From NCBI GenBank assembly GCA_963402885.1, contig OY727102.1:4588001-4652000 (forward strand): DNA of 64,000 nt, written 5' to 3'. A program made the translations under genes and the position numbers. This DNA is from Antedon bifida (Eukaryota > Echinodermata > Crinoidea > Comatulida > Antedonidae). The notes beneath the pieces are model-generated. The model worked only from the letters and a program-made list of their open reading frames with translations. It had not been told where the DNA came from and did no database searches. Positions within the stretch are counted from its first letter, which is position 1. Every line of letters starts with the position of its first letter. Of this stretch, positions 45,001 through 60,000 are shown piece after piece.

Positions 45001-48000
45001 AAAAATGAATATTTTTATAGTACAGTAGAACCTCTATTATAAGGGACACAAATACCTTATAGTGTCCCCTGTCATAAGGAGCTTGGTTGTAGTGTTAAAA
45101 CTATTTTTTTTTCATGTGAAAGTGTCCCCTTACTAATTAGGGATGTCCCAAGGATTTCCTCTGGATAGAGGTTTTCCAAAGGAGGATTGTACAGAACTGT
45201 AAATATCAATGTTATTTGAAAATTGCTATACTGTATGGATACAATTTGTGGTAGACAAATAAATTCCCTTTGTTAGTTTGTGGTAAGACTTTTAAGGTGT
45301 ACAGGTAGTTACTATTCTATATTTAGCTCATTATTGTTGTTTATTGATGTGTATATATTATAACACCATACTTTGTATTTTGTAGTATTAATAGAAATCT
45401 AAGAAATAACACTTACAGTACCAAAAGACCTGTGCGGTATTTCCTTTTATACTATCAATTATTTGTCTATTATAACATGAATTTTAATGTGGTTATTGAT
45501 TTTGAAGTCAATGGATGTATTTATAAAAACTTAAAAGGTAATTACATTAGTCAAGTTATTCTAAGAAGACACTTGCAGACCAATTTTAGCTGACGCCACA
45601 TACAGAGCTAGCTCCGCTGATACTTGATTCATTTTGATCATTTCAAGAGATTGACCAATGAAGTATGTCTTAAAGTATGGTAGTATTTGTAAATGTTGTA
45701 ATAAAAGAATTAAGAAACAGTATCTTTTAATGCTTGAGGAAAAGGAACATGGTTATGTTGTTTGTTTGCAGTTAAATCCACAGACAGCACTAAAAACATT
45801 ATGCTTTAACATTTTAAAATGTCCATAACAATCTGTAGATGGTTAGTTGTTACATTAAAAGGTCAAATAGGCCATAAAAGATCAATAGCAAATGGATTCC
45901 CAATGATTCTGTCAAAAGGTGAATGCCATCTCCTACGCCATTTATTAGGCAACCACATGTCACGCTTCACCAGCTCGTAATTTCCCGTGTTGTCTTCACT
46001 TCCCTGGATAGTTGTGATGCTGTGTAAGCTAATTAAACGACCCAACCAGACTTTTTGTCTGTTGGTTTTATGTTAATTATGCAGTTTTCATAATTATTAC
46101 ATAATTAGTCAACCCAGTTTATGATATGTGTTTAAAATAGCAAACATTTTCTTTAGTGTTTGTAATTTATAATAAATTTATAAATATTATTAATACCGTA
46201 GTCACAAAGTATATATTAGTATAATATTGAATATAATTTTGAATGAAAAAATGTTGATTACTGTATTTAGAAGGTGCTATGTTAGTCTGCTAGTTGTGAA
46301 ACATGTTTAATGCTTTACCAAAGGAAATAATGCTGCACCTACTTCATGCCTACATTTTTGCAATACAAAAATACAGTTCATGTACAGTATACAGTACAGT
46401 ACTACATTTATACAGTACATGTTTGAGGACTGTGCAGTACAGTACCTACACTACCTATTTAACATGGCTAGTACTACTAGTAACCGTAACATTACACAGT
46501 ACATGCATACAATAGCACAGTACTGTACCTGTATTGAGAACATGCCTCCTAAAGTAAATGATGTACAGTACATTGCAGTACCTGTATTAAGCATTACAGA
46601 ACATTATCTCTACTTAATTAGAACATTTTTTGTACACTGAAAATACCTACATCAGTACTTCGTCATACCTAAGCTACAGTACTTAACATAGAAACATGGA
46701 TACAGTTACAACATGCCTTTTACACGTACATGTACGCTACTGTTATTCATTAAAGAACATGCATGCTACAGTATATAGCACAGCACACAGTAATAGCATG
46801 GAGGAATTCTAATACTTGTTAATTACTGTATTATATTACTTTTTTATTAGTAATTTTGTTCTGTACTTCATTGTTGAACATGCCTAGTATAAGTATTGTT
46901 ATGTAGACTATGCTTATTATCATCGAACGTGCCTGCACACACATGTACCGTACCGATTAAAGGAAGTACTTTGGCTGCACCTAGTTCCAATCAAACTTGT
47001 TTGTGAAAGTTTTTTTTTCAAGCTATTTTTTTTTATGAACGATCCAAATTTATCGTAAAATTTGTTCTAAAAAAAAACAAACAGACTAAGCACTATATAA
47101 ATAGAGCATTGTAAAGTACATAAAATGATGTTGCATGAGGTTCAACAAATAATATTTTTAAACTTTGTATTTCATTTTGTCTCTTACCTAGCTTTCTAGG
47201 ATAAATTAGCCTTGGGAAGTTTAGTTTATCTAGGTAAAGCTGCACTCATTCATACAGTAGACTACCAACACCACTATTGGTTTAACTTTATGTATTTTAC
47301 TTTACTACAGTACAATGTTATATGGACAAGATCAAGACCACAGAGGCGTTTGTTGAAAATATATTTTTTTAGTCACAATTGACCAACTCTGCCATATTGT
47401 GTACAGTTAGACTTGTTGACCATAACATCATAAGTGTTTTTGTGTCTAAGGTAGAGATTGTGGCTTGCTGCAAGTTCTACAGTTCAATTACCAACTTAGA
47501 ATTAATTGCACTATCAAGAAGCCCTTTACTTTTAGGACATTGTGTTTGAAAAGAAATGTTATAATACTTATGCCATAAGGGCAGGTAGGGAAGAAATACA
47601 TGGTCTGAAGAGTTTCAATGAGTCATGTAGTGGTCAGGTAACCAATTATGTACCTGGGCATGTAATTAGTCATCAGTGCTTTTGTTCAGAATCTACAGTA
47701 AACCATAGTTTGTTTTCAACAAATTAGGTCAAATTATATAGGTCAAAAAGCTAAAAAGAGGCTACAGTATGTAATGCACTAAAAATATATTTAATTAGTT
47801 GATCCAATGAATAGATTGTAACCCTCGTTAGCTATGACTTGTTGTCTTATTTTGGCCTTCACACATTTATCTACTTAATCAATATATCATGTCAAGTTTT
47901 GTTCTATTTTTAATCATTTACTACCATATTTTTGTTGGGTGAAAAAAAATGGAGAAAAATTCTTCTTAATTAAATTCTTATTTTATAATAAGAACTTTGA

Positions 48001-51000
48001 CCTATAAAGATAAGGCATGCATGTAAAATAACACCATATGGTAAAACAAGGTTGAAGTTTCATGATAAAAAGTTATTTGATTTAAAAACAGAGCTCTTAC
48101 ACAATCCAATCCCTATGAACAGGCATGAATTATGAATTTCCAGATATAATATTCGGTTTATGTACCGACAGTAATTATTTGACTATGCTGTATGTTACTA
48201 TATTACACCCAAAAAACTCCCCCCAAATAAACGGCTCCCTCGATTAAATGCCCCACCCCCTAAAAACCCTTCTGAAAAATAAATAATAAAAATTTGTTTT
48301 TTCTTGCACTGTAATCTTTGAATACCTTTAGCTTTTTTTTTGTGTTTATCATTTTTAGAAAATTAAATACTGTAACAGACAAAATTGCAATAAATTTGAC
48401 TACGTAATGGGAAACAATAATTAGATGACGTCAATAATGTTTTGCTAAATAATATTATTGTATTTAAAATGTAAGATAGTGCATTAAAAAAGAATAGTTT
48501 GTAATTGTGATAGGCTTACCTGATACTTTCCTAAATCAATAATTCTTTTCATCGTTGTGATGTAAAGTGTGAATCATAACTAATAATAGAATGTTAGCTC
48601 ATAACCTTAAGGATTGCAGGATTTGCTAGTCATTGGAAGCTAAATACCAGGATTTAACGGATGTTTCCATGAGAATTTTTCATTTTGTGTGGAATATATG
48701 TCAGGAGTTGGAGAACAAAACTTTGGCGATAGTTGCCAACTGCAGTTCTCGTCTCTTTGCAGTGATTATTGTCTCACTGGAATCAATAAATATAATATAG
48801 ATACCAAAACTGTAAGCAGCACTCATAAACTACCAACCACCAATGGTTTGTGCCGGTCATCTTTATATACATGAATTGTATAGGTCAGATGGTAAAAATA
48901 AGGCTGTACCTTGTTGCTGTCTTCAGTGAACCCAGTATTTGGCCACAAGCTTTGCTTCCATCCAAGATTCCCATTCCCAATGTCATTTTGTATAACATAA
49001 AAAGTTGTGTTTATGGTGTTTATGCTTCAGCAGTAGATGTCAAAACCTGATGGTAATGATGACATAATAAGCTGTATAAAATATAATATAGAAAAGCGAA
49101 ATTGACGCAATTTAAAATTTATTGTACAACATAGAATAGAGAAAATATGAATTTTGAAATGTACTAGTAGGATGGAGAAGAAAAAGATATAAAAAAATTT
49201 AAAATACAGTAATAAACCGCCTAAGAGAAAGTTATTAAAGGTAATTATCTACACCAACATACTTTACTTAAAATCTCCGAAAAATAATTTAACAAGAATT
49301 CTGAAATTGGAAACAATCAACTTTAAGAAATGTATTATAATACAGAGTTCTAAATGAATGCATACAGACAATTATTGTGAACACTGTTTATGTGCCAAAA
49401 TTAATTTAAATGTTAGTTGAAAATAGTCAAAGAAAACATCATATTTCTTTGTAAAGTTTACAAAATTACTACAAATCTTCATAAAGATTTTCTGAATGCA
49501 TACAGACAATTATTGTGAACACTGTTTATGTGCCAAAATTAATTTCAATGTTAGTTGAAAATAGTCAAAGAAAACATCATATTTCTTTGTAAAGTTTACA
49601 AAATTACTACAAATCTTCATAAAGATTTTCTACATTTTAACACTTGTAAAAGTTATTTAACATCACTTATTTTCTAGAGAGGCTTTTTACCATGTAAAAT
49701 AAATGAAATGTCACATTTTACATTGTGGTTGAATTTCCTTTTGGAAACACATGGTGTACTGCAAGCCTTAGGTTTTACTTCTCCACCACAACCCTTTAAA
49801 CAATATTGCATATTATGTGTTTTTGTTTTCCATCAGTTATGAATCCGCTTATGTACTATAATAAGTCCCTAGATTTTCCGGTTGAGCGGCTTTTGAGCTT
49901 TTATCGTTTACCCATGAAAGTATTTAATAAAAAGAATCTAAGCGCTAATATTATCCTACATCAATTGTGCTATTACATATTCAGACTTAAGTTATTCAAA
50001 ATAAAAAAATTATATTGATATTATCATATTGTTTTATAACCTAGATAATAAGCCAAAGGCATTGTTCTGGTGAATGTACTTTCACTGAGTTGCATGCGTT
50101 TCTATTTTATGTTTGAATAAGCCATTCAAGGCCTTTATAAGTAAACTATCTGTTTACCATACCTAAACTCTTTTCGTGTTCTATGATACATCATACAAAT
50201 TTGTCAGATAAATTTATATGTAAAACAGGCCACTGCAGGGGAAAATCAATTAGTACAGCACTAATTAATGAAAAGAATAAATTAGTTTTGCTTCGAGGCT
50301 CGTCATTCTAATATTATTGAAATAAACTGAGTCATGAATTGTTTGTTCCTTCTATCGTATCATTGAGTCATTTTACCAGCTTTTGCATATTGTTTAGAAA
50401 AAAAGTACTTTGTACTTTATTAGTTGAGATTGCTGCAATTTGCATACCTACAGTATTTGGAAATGATTTAAGAGAAAAGTTGCAATTTCAATCATTTTTT
50501 GTATTTAAAAAATGACATCACAAGCTGAACCAATTGAAAAAAGCTGGTTTAATACTGATTTTAATAGAACATGTCAAAATTATTATACTGTACTGTATTT
50601 ACTACAGTAGTTTTTACAATTGTTAAGCAGGTTTTTTTTAAGTACTCACACTATTTATTTCAGTGACTGCTCATCATAAACTTTAAAAAAAAAGTGAAAA
50701 ATGTAGTAACTGCAGTTACATAATTTTAATATGATCCCTAATCAGTATACTTTTATGATCAATTTTGTGATTCAATTACTGTGCTAGCCAATTTATAGAA
50801 GGTCAATTAGATGGTTGACATACAAATTGTGTCCAGTTTTGAAATGTTCCTGTTTCCTTTGTCAAAAAAGTTCAAGGTAACCATTTATTCCTTGTGCATT
50901 TTCCTATATTGCACGATACAGTTGTTTTAGTTTTCTGTGTTATTGGTCACATTTTTTTTGTCACATAAAGTTTGATACAGAGCTTTAGAGTAGCAAGTTT

Positions 51001-54000
51001 ATCCAACACAACAGTAGGAAGTTTCCCATAATGTCAAATGTGGTGTAATCACATAGCTATGAAGTCATTCATCCAGGTTAATTTAATATGAAATATACAG
51101 TAATCTAGAACATGACATCACAACAGTAAACACTTAACACAATTCCAAATTAGTAATGTCATTTGTATGAATACGGACACCATTTAATTAGTGTATTTAT
51201 GATAACCTCTCTATGTGACCTGTCTAAAAAAAATAAAGTTTTTGCAAAAAACGGTGTGCTATATTAATAACATAGCCAAATGGGGAATTGCCTCATCTCA
51301 AACGGTGTAGGTTTTGGTCATGTAGTTTAGGAGGAAACAAACGTTGGCTTATTAATTGTTTTGGCTTCAATAAAAGATTAATAATGCTTTCCCTATCTGC
51401 ATAGCTAATACTTGGAAATTTTGAATAGAAACTAAAACTAAAGTGCAAAAGCAACAAGTAAATTGAATTAAATGAAGTTACCTAAGTTACTGGTAGAAAA
51501 TATTTTTAAAATAATTATCAATAATTGTTGTTTAAAAATGTCATATGTACTGTATTGGCTAACCATTCTTTCAAATTTATATCATCAGCCAAGTAAAACT
51601 TATTTTTATACAAATATTAATTACTGTAATCCTATTTTATGATGTCATAGTGTCCTGTCAATGTCAGCTGACCATTTTTCTATAAAATGATATTGTCCGT
51701 CAAATGATTAGCATTGCTTTATTTTAATGTACATATCAAGGATTTATGCTAATTTTTATGATGTAATTGAAACTTAAAAATATAAAAATCATGTGATAAA
51801 ATCGATACTTTTGTTTCGTTTTTGATATAAGTTACTTATGTTAGTTGCATTTAAATAGCAAAGCCGCAGGTATCTTTCAACACTAGTCAGTAACAATCTG
51901 AGGAGTTTAGTTCCACTTGGTGCTGGTGGTAGGAGGAGGATCAAGCCACAAATACTTATTGACGTACTTGGATTAGCTTTGCATATGGAATATCCCAATG
52001 ATGAATAGACGTAAGGTACTGACGTATATCCTGTCTGTGGACATGGTATTGTATATAACTAAGTGGTCTGTCTTGGTAATACTAGTTTGATTGGTGTTCT
52101 TCAGTAGTTAGTGATTGTTGTAACGTTTAACACACAGTACAGTAGGATGGCTAGTCATATAATCAATTCAATTTTCAACTGGAAGTTTGTAAGTAAATGG
52201 TAGTGATTTTATATATTTTCAGTTTGCATTTAAAAAAAAACCAAATTATTACCAATAATTTGTTTTCAATGTTTAGTTGGAAATACTAAATATAAAACTG
52301 TTACTGTAGTTCCTGTTGCTGCTGAGCAAAAGAATAAAAGTTTTTATTTATTTTCTTGCCAGCAGAAACGGATTAATATTAAGGGAACCGGTTTTTAAAT
52401 ACGGTTTTAAAAACAGTTTGCCTGGAGCACTTTTTAGGTGCAATGAGATCTTTTTTAGAAAACTGGTTTAGAAGAAAATCTTTCTTTAGAAATTTTTCAG
52501 CAGAAACAGGCCCTAGATTCCTAGTTGAGTAATAATTACAGTAATTATGTTTATTTTATCAATTGTTGCTTAAACATATTTTGTAACATTGTGGTAAACA
52601 AGATAGTAATAATATTTAATTTGGAATGTTGTGGTATTATTATTTAATTAATCCTTAATATTGTTATAAAAAATATGTTGCAACCTGTCATCTGTTTAAA
52701 GTAAGATTAATGAAGTTATTAATAATATAGCCATAGCAGCTAAATATTATAAGGCAATAAACTACATTATGTACAGGTATGTTGTATTAAAATGTTTTTA
52801 TTTCCTGTTGTGGCGTAGAGTAATATATTAATAACAAGTTATGTAGTTTTGCCATAGATTGTATGTCAAACATTTTCCATTTCCATTTATTGCGGTCAGA
52901 ACAATTGTATCTAACAATTCCTTTTAAAGTAATGCACTAAATCGCTCTGTAATTTATAGATTTTAATCAATTTAGCTCATTATGTCATAATTCAATTGTA
53001 CAGTCAGTATCATAACAATTATGTATGGTTTCATAGTTGGGTCATTCATTACTGATACAGCACAAACAGTGAAAGTCATTTGCTAACAATGAAACCCTTT
53101 AAAAATCATCACATGATTTTATTCAGAAACTAATAAAAATGTTTTAGTTTTTAATGGAAAAAAAAAATCATCGTGTTGTTGGCCTAAATAATACTTAATA
53201 GTCAAGGCCGCACAATTGTGAATGATCTACAAATGTTGGCTTCTTTTATGTTTATTAAAGCAAAACAAACCATTCTTTGGAAATCTACCAAGTTCAATGT
53301 AAAACATTCATAAATAATATATACTGTAATAAATAATATATACTGTAATAATCTATTTTAAAGATTATTACCAAACTATCGCTTGCAACTTTTGGCCTGA
53401 TTTTAGTTGGTCATTTCTTATTAAGTAGGTTACAATACAAGGTTCCTGTCTTTAGAATGTCCAACCCTTGTCCTTTTACACAAAGCAAAATGACCATTGT
53501 CATGAAAACAACTGACTCATACAGAGTCATGATCAATATTAGTATGGTATAATCTATTCTATTATTTTAAAATTTAAAATACAGACTGAATAATCAAATA
53601 AAAGAATGTGATGGGAAATATAAGTTTTCTTTTCTAATTCGCCAGCATTAATTTCACCAAGCATCAAACTTGAAAATCCTCTCTTTATAACCATTTATTC
53701 AAAAATGTGTTGTCCCACAAAAATATGAAAAATTAGAATTATTAAAATCAGACTTTTAAAATTCTGTTTCACTTCCAAGTTCTGTAGAAAAAAAGAACAA
53801 GAAAATGTTATGTTTAAACATGGAATAATAATACTGTATGCAATACTAATTATTACTCCATTTTAATACCCATTCCTTACATTTGTTGCGGCATCCTTTC
53901 TTTTAAATTGTTGTACAAAAAAAGGAAGGATTTATTTATATTGTTCAGCTTTTTGGCAATGAAATGGTATTAAATTCTTGAAATATTACTTTAAATCTTA

Positions 54001-57000
54001 GTATTATTTGGAACTAGACCTTGGAATTCTTTGTTGTTGTTAATTCATATCCTGATCTGTACAAATCCATCAGTGTCGAGATTCTTGTCAAATATACATC
54101 ACAGTGTTGTTAAAGACTAACATCACAGTTTCTATGCTGTATGTACACAATATATTATATATATACAATAATTACATTAACTATTAAATACCATTGTTAT
54201 TTTATTCAGGGAAGGTTTATATTGTATTGTTGCTTTAACCTTAGTTAGAAACTATTGCTGAACATTGCCAAAAAAGCACATCTTACTCTACAGTATCGTA
54301 TTAATGCATCATTTGTCGTTTAAATTATATCTTTCTTTCAAATGTTTAAATCTATTTAGTGATTGAAAATGTTGTGAGTTTTTTAACCAGGGATGTTTTT
54401 GAGCTACTGGTACTATTTGTTGTTTTGGCTAAGACAATATTACCCACAAAAAGCATTTTTTAAAGATGTTCAATGACCTATGACACAATTACAGTAGACC
54501 GGGTCTTTATACAATTCAGTTTAGTTTGACTAATTATAGCAAATACCGTAAATCTTCTACCGTAATTGTAACACCGTGTTATTATTCTTTGATTGTTTTT
54601 TAGGGTGGGTTACTATTAGAAGGGGGGTTACTATTAGAGTAGTGGGTTACTATTATTAATCTTAAATTAGGCACCTGAAAATAGTAACCCACCCCCAACT
54701 TTTCCGGTCAGCAACTCATAGCAAAATAATAAAACAGTATGAACTCTAACTTTATTTTATAAACTCAAAAACACTCAATCCTTCCCCACTCCCGAGATCA
54801 ACATGCATTATCTCCTTATTTTCAAAATACAGCTGCATCATAAGTTTTTGTGACTCTAAAGCCCCTTTCACACAGAGCTGTAAGACGCTAATATTGCGGT
54901 AATTGATCTGGACCAAGACTTTTTGGCTGTGAAAGTAATACATGTGGATTGATTGTGCAAGTGATAATATCTACAATACAGTGTTACTATAAATAGATAT
55001 GACTACATTGAGGAGGAATGGAAAGTTGTCATAAATCACCATCACAGATGCCTAGTGAATTGTAGATTTAATTGTTAGACCAGTTGGCAGAGTCAATGCC
55101 AGACATAAAATTAAGGACATGACCTGCAAAGATGATCTCTAATATTTTCAAGATCTTTGTTATTTTGATGTAATCATTTGATTACACTGTTTGTATTATG
55201 GACTACACTGTTATTAGTGATATATTTTTTTCTGTATTTTTATGATTATCACTATACCGTCTATTGTTTTCTTCTTGTTTTCAATATGTTAAATGATAAA
55301 CATCATTATTTGTATAAAAACCAAAAGGTTCATTAATCAATGTCAGGTAAAAATGAAGACTACATTAAGCAATTAAATGCATGTCCTATAAAGATTCAAT
55401 ATTTTGTAAACAAATTATGTTATTATATAAGGAAATAAACTGAGGATGATGTAGTATTTATACTTTTGTATGTAAACAGAGAGAAACAATGCTGAAGTAA
55501 TAAATGTACACAGTAAAGTGCTTACTTAATTACAGGTAGAGGTTTTCTACTTTATTTGATTCAGGATTAATTTTATATTGTGATTTTTTTACCATAAATG
55601 TTTAAATGTTAAATATTTTGTCTTCAGGCAACCGTAGTACTGGATGACTACAGTGACCCCAAAGATATTCGCAAAGCCTTGGAACAGGAGAATTGTTACA
55701 GCTTACCACAAGATAATAAGTTTGAGCAACCTCCGACCCCAGTAGCACAACCCCCTGAGGATGATTACTCTGTACCATATGAGCCTTATAGTAAAAGAGC
55801 TGAGAAAGGTAAGCAGTTAATAGACTATAGTATTAGTAGAACCCCTATTAAATAGATACCTTTGTTCATGACCCTGGTGTATAGCATTAGGGAAAATAAG
55901 ACAAATGTGTTGAGTATGGAATAGAAAGTACATTGCCCGGTACTTTATGCAATTCTGGAGTATTTATCCATTAATCTAGCTCATTACTATACATCATTAA
56001 TGTAGACATCAATAAAGGTGAGCAGGTTGCATTACAAGCAATAAAACCTGTAGAACATTACTCAGAAATGTTGTAAATTTATCCTGAGTTGGTTGCGTTA
56101 ATATGTGTGGCATAATATAGATTATGTGCTTTTTGTAGGTGCAGCAGGAGGAAGAACTGGGGCTGGTGCTAGGGTTAGTAATGGAGCTGTTGCACCGAAT
56201 GCACGACTTAGTTTCCATGGAAAATCTAAACTGACACATGAGCATCCTGAAAACATGGTTACACCAATGGGTGAAGTAAAAACACATCACAATGGATTAA
56301 CATTAGAAAATGGACGGTTATCACCAAGAGTTACCGAACCAACTCCTTTAAAAAATAATAATACACCACCAACACACTCAGTTCCTACCAGCACAGCTTA
56401 CAATGCTCCCACGATTCGATCTGAAGATAGAAGTCGTCTTAAATCAACACCTGAATCGGATACGAGGCCAAGAGCCGAGTACGATGAGCCGTGGGAATGG
56501 CAGATGAGGCGTAGTGCCAAGGCCAAAGAAGAAGCTACCTCACCGAATGTAGAAATAAGTATTCCAAGGTCTAGAAGTAGGTCAGATGTGGCCGGTCTTA
56601 ATCATGGAGTAAGACCGACACCAGAAACTGATAATCGACCTCAAACTGAATATGATGAGCCGTGGGAATGGAAGAAGAATCGTGCTGCACAAGGTATGTA
56701 TCGGTATTCCCAATATTTTTAAGATAAATAGTTTTTATTTTCTATTTGTTTTCTATAAGTACAGTATAACACAACTAAGTGTTTGTGCAAATAAAGCAAC
56801 TTTTTTTTTAAAGATTTCCTATAACTTGAAATTCTTCCTTTAGGAGGCAATAGAGAACACAGCCAAATGAGCCGTAGCAGTAGCTGTTCCAATAAACCAA
56901 CGTCGAATAATTTACATTTAGAAATTATGAGAACCAAACCAGACCCAGTAGGAGAATTTGTGGATCCAAATAAACCACTACAAGAGCAAGGGTATATTAT

Positions 57001-60000
57001 ATTCATTAAATTACATATTCTTCTGTTATTTCACTTCATTCAATGATGCTTATTATTCTTATAAGAAAGCTTTTGATTTGCTACAACCAATCATTTGCAT
57101 GTGAGGAAGTTGAGGACATGTTTCCTGACTCCCCAACTCAACACAGTTTTGAGGGTTTCTAGGCAACCACTGACAACACATTGATTGACATGACCTAACT
57201 TGTTGCTAGGTCGTCACAAATCGTAAGCTCCCTAATGTCACTCTTTAAACGACACACATAGTTTCCCATGTTGTCGATAATATCTGTGTTTTTTAATCAA
57301 GTGCAATTTATTTAATTATATCTACATGCCACCACAAAGCAACACGTAATTGTTCTTATGTTTAACAGTCATTTCTAGGATGGCTGTAGACATTGTCTGT
57401 AACTTATAATCTGCAAGTTTTTGAAATTGCAAACATTTTATTTCACCCTTATGACCACATATGTACAAAAAATATACATGATTTACTGTAAACTAAAACA
57501 TCATAGAAAGAGGGAAAATGATTTAAAATAATGACAAAAACTTGTAATACTTAGTGTAGTGTTCGGATCCATTAGCTAAATTTCAAATTTTCATATCACT
57601 AGGTGTGAAAATGTGCCTTGCTACTGTTTGGTACCAGTTCAACATTAGAGTTATATTAAACTTCATGCAATAACATGGGATAACATATTATTATATTTTT
57701 TATTATTATATAAGTAATTTTATGGGATTATAGCATGTTTATGTTGCTTTAACATGTGTTTGTGGCAATAATATTGATGGTAGTAATAATAGTTTAGGGC
57801 TTCTGTACACATACATGTACTATATGCCTCTTTCCCCATAAGACTATATTTATAAATTTAACACAAGACTGTATCATTCATATATTTGTCAACATTTAAA
57901 TCTACATGCATTTATTCTATCTGAACTAATACCCCAAAAAATGTCTTCCTAATAGAGGTGTCCCCTAAAAAAGGTTTGGCTGTAGTCTTAAAATTTGTAT
58001 TTGGTCCATCTTGATATCAATTTCTAAATAAACATTAACCCGAGCTTAAACTGACTAAATTGAACTAAAATGAAAGCAGGATGAATGTCTAATTGAGCAG
58101 TTGAACAGAGTCCTTATGGAATGGGTAGAATTGTCTAACAGCACTTGATTTCCTTCCCTAGCTCCTTCAATTACAGCTTGCTAATATCTATTTCAGATTC
58201 CATACTTGTTTTTATACAACACCATTTCCTTTTGTGTCTCTAGATGATATATTAAAGATAAAGGCCTTTTATGTTATTAATATTAGGACAGATATTATAT
58301 ATAACTACTTAAGCATAAACATTGAATTGAATCTATAGTAATTTAAATTGTTGCATACCAGGTTTATACTATAAGAATTACTCCCAATATTCACAGCGGT
58401 GCATATATGTTTTGCCGATTGATGTAACAATATTCTATCGTTCGGCCCCATGGGTGATCACTTTTTGAGCTGTGCTATTGTAGTTAAGACTCTAGTTTTA
58501 TTTAACCTCTTTGAGTAAAGTAGGTTTGGTCTGAGAATCTTCAATTAGAAGATGTGATTGTTATTTGTTACTACCTTGGTTATTTGTTCATTAATTGACA
58601 CTGAGATAATTTGGTGCAGTGCTTATTTATGGTAATACATATTAATGTGTGTACATTACTTTAGAACAGGGAAGTAGTTTGCATAAATGCTATGTTCCTT
58701 TAGAACATTAATTATGTTTCTATAATTATGACCAAAAGAGGATTATGTTTTTCATATTTAAATTGTGTAAACTACAATAATGAAAGTAATAGATTTGTCA
58801 TTTAGGAAATCGCCTACGCACTTAATATAAAATATCAAGGAAGTGGACAACTGGTTAAGGAAGTCTAAAACAATCAAGTGGTCTCTAATTCCAATGGAAT
58901 TTCAAAAGTTATATTTAAATTTTGTAGTATTATGAACAATAGTTAGTGTTTATTATCCATGAACTAATATTAGATATTATAGAAACAAATATTGAAAAGA
59001 ATGTCCTTTCCGCTACATCGTTATTCTCATTTATGTTTTTGAGAATTTCTTTTGCATTGTGTTACTTCCAGATCTTAAATGAACAAATCACACCTGATGA
59101 AATTACAACAAAACATACCAATGAAATAACAAAACAAAGTAGTAGAAAAACTTTAGTAAAACATTCCCATTTATCATCTCATGTGAAGCTTACTTCAATA
59201 TTCAACAGACATTAGTTGTCAATATGATATTATTTTTGAAATGGTTTATCTGTGTAGATAACAGGATAGATAATATCATACAGAAATTAATACAGCTGCT
59301 ATTTGGATTGTTCCTAACAGCTAATATACCCATTCAGTGTGCAAACATCTCATTATTATTTTTCAACGACTGTTAATGTTATACTGTACTCCTATAATTT
59401 TACCAATAATGCAACAAAGTCTGTTAAATATGTTGGGGTTGGTATAATCTATGCCTTGGTCATAACTTCAACTAGCTTTTAAAAAAATAACTTTTTTTCC
59501 TTCTTCATAGATGGTACCACGGTAAACTATCTAGATGCGATGCAGAAAAGAAATTAAAGTCATGTCGTGAGGGAAGCTATTTAGTACGCCAGAGTGAAAG
59601 CAGTGCAAAGGATTTCTCATTGTCACTAAAGTGAGTTTATCTTTATGCTCAATCAAGTGGCTGAGCGGTTGTTTGAGAGAATTCCACAACCCATAGCCAT
59701 AATCTCTTTAACCATATTTCTATATTATTCTATGCAATACGTTTGTTATCACTATCATCTTCAGTTTCAGGAATTATTTGTCCTGATTTACACAAAAGTA
59801 AAATGAAAAGATACAAAAATTACAAATAAGAACTTTGCAAATGTAGTAAATTCATTGAAAATAATAGTACAATATTCTTGATGCCAACTCTCGTTAAATA
59901 ATATGTTTTGTATCCCATGCGTTTCATTACCTTTGTTATGTCTCAGCACATGTTGGTTGCAATCCAAGAGATATGCTGGCAGCTGAGTCATGTACACTGG

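Larger units (their letters stand above)
39362..55627 (+). other. First intron of the SHB-like gene, 16.3 kb
   Basis: No coding exon could be supported on either strand. It contains a 138-bp tandem duplication (49356-49631), a dense run of TACAGTAC-type palindromes (about 46370-46800), dispersed repeat pieces (44170-44320, 45021-45200, 48200-48290, 50945-50990, 54600-54720) and short tandem tracts (for example a 19-bp doublet near 53315-53355). Confidence 0.6.

Noticed and set aside
58946..59215. 89-codon frame in the fourth SHB-like intron
   Set aside because: No recognisable domain, no good splice sites, and the flanking exons join cleanly without it.
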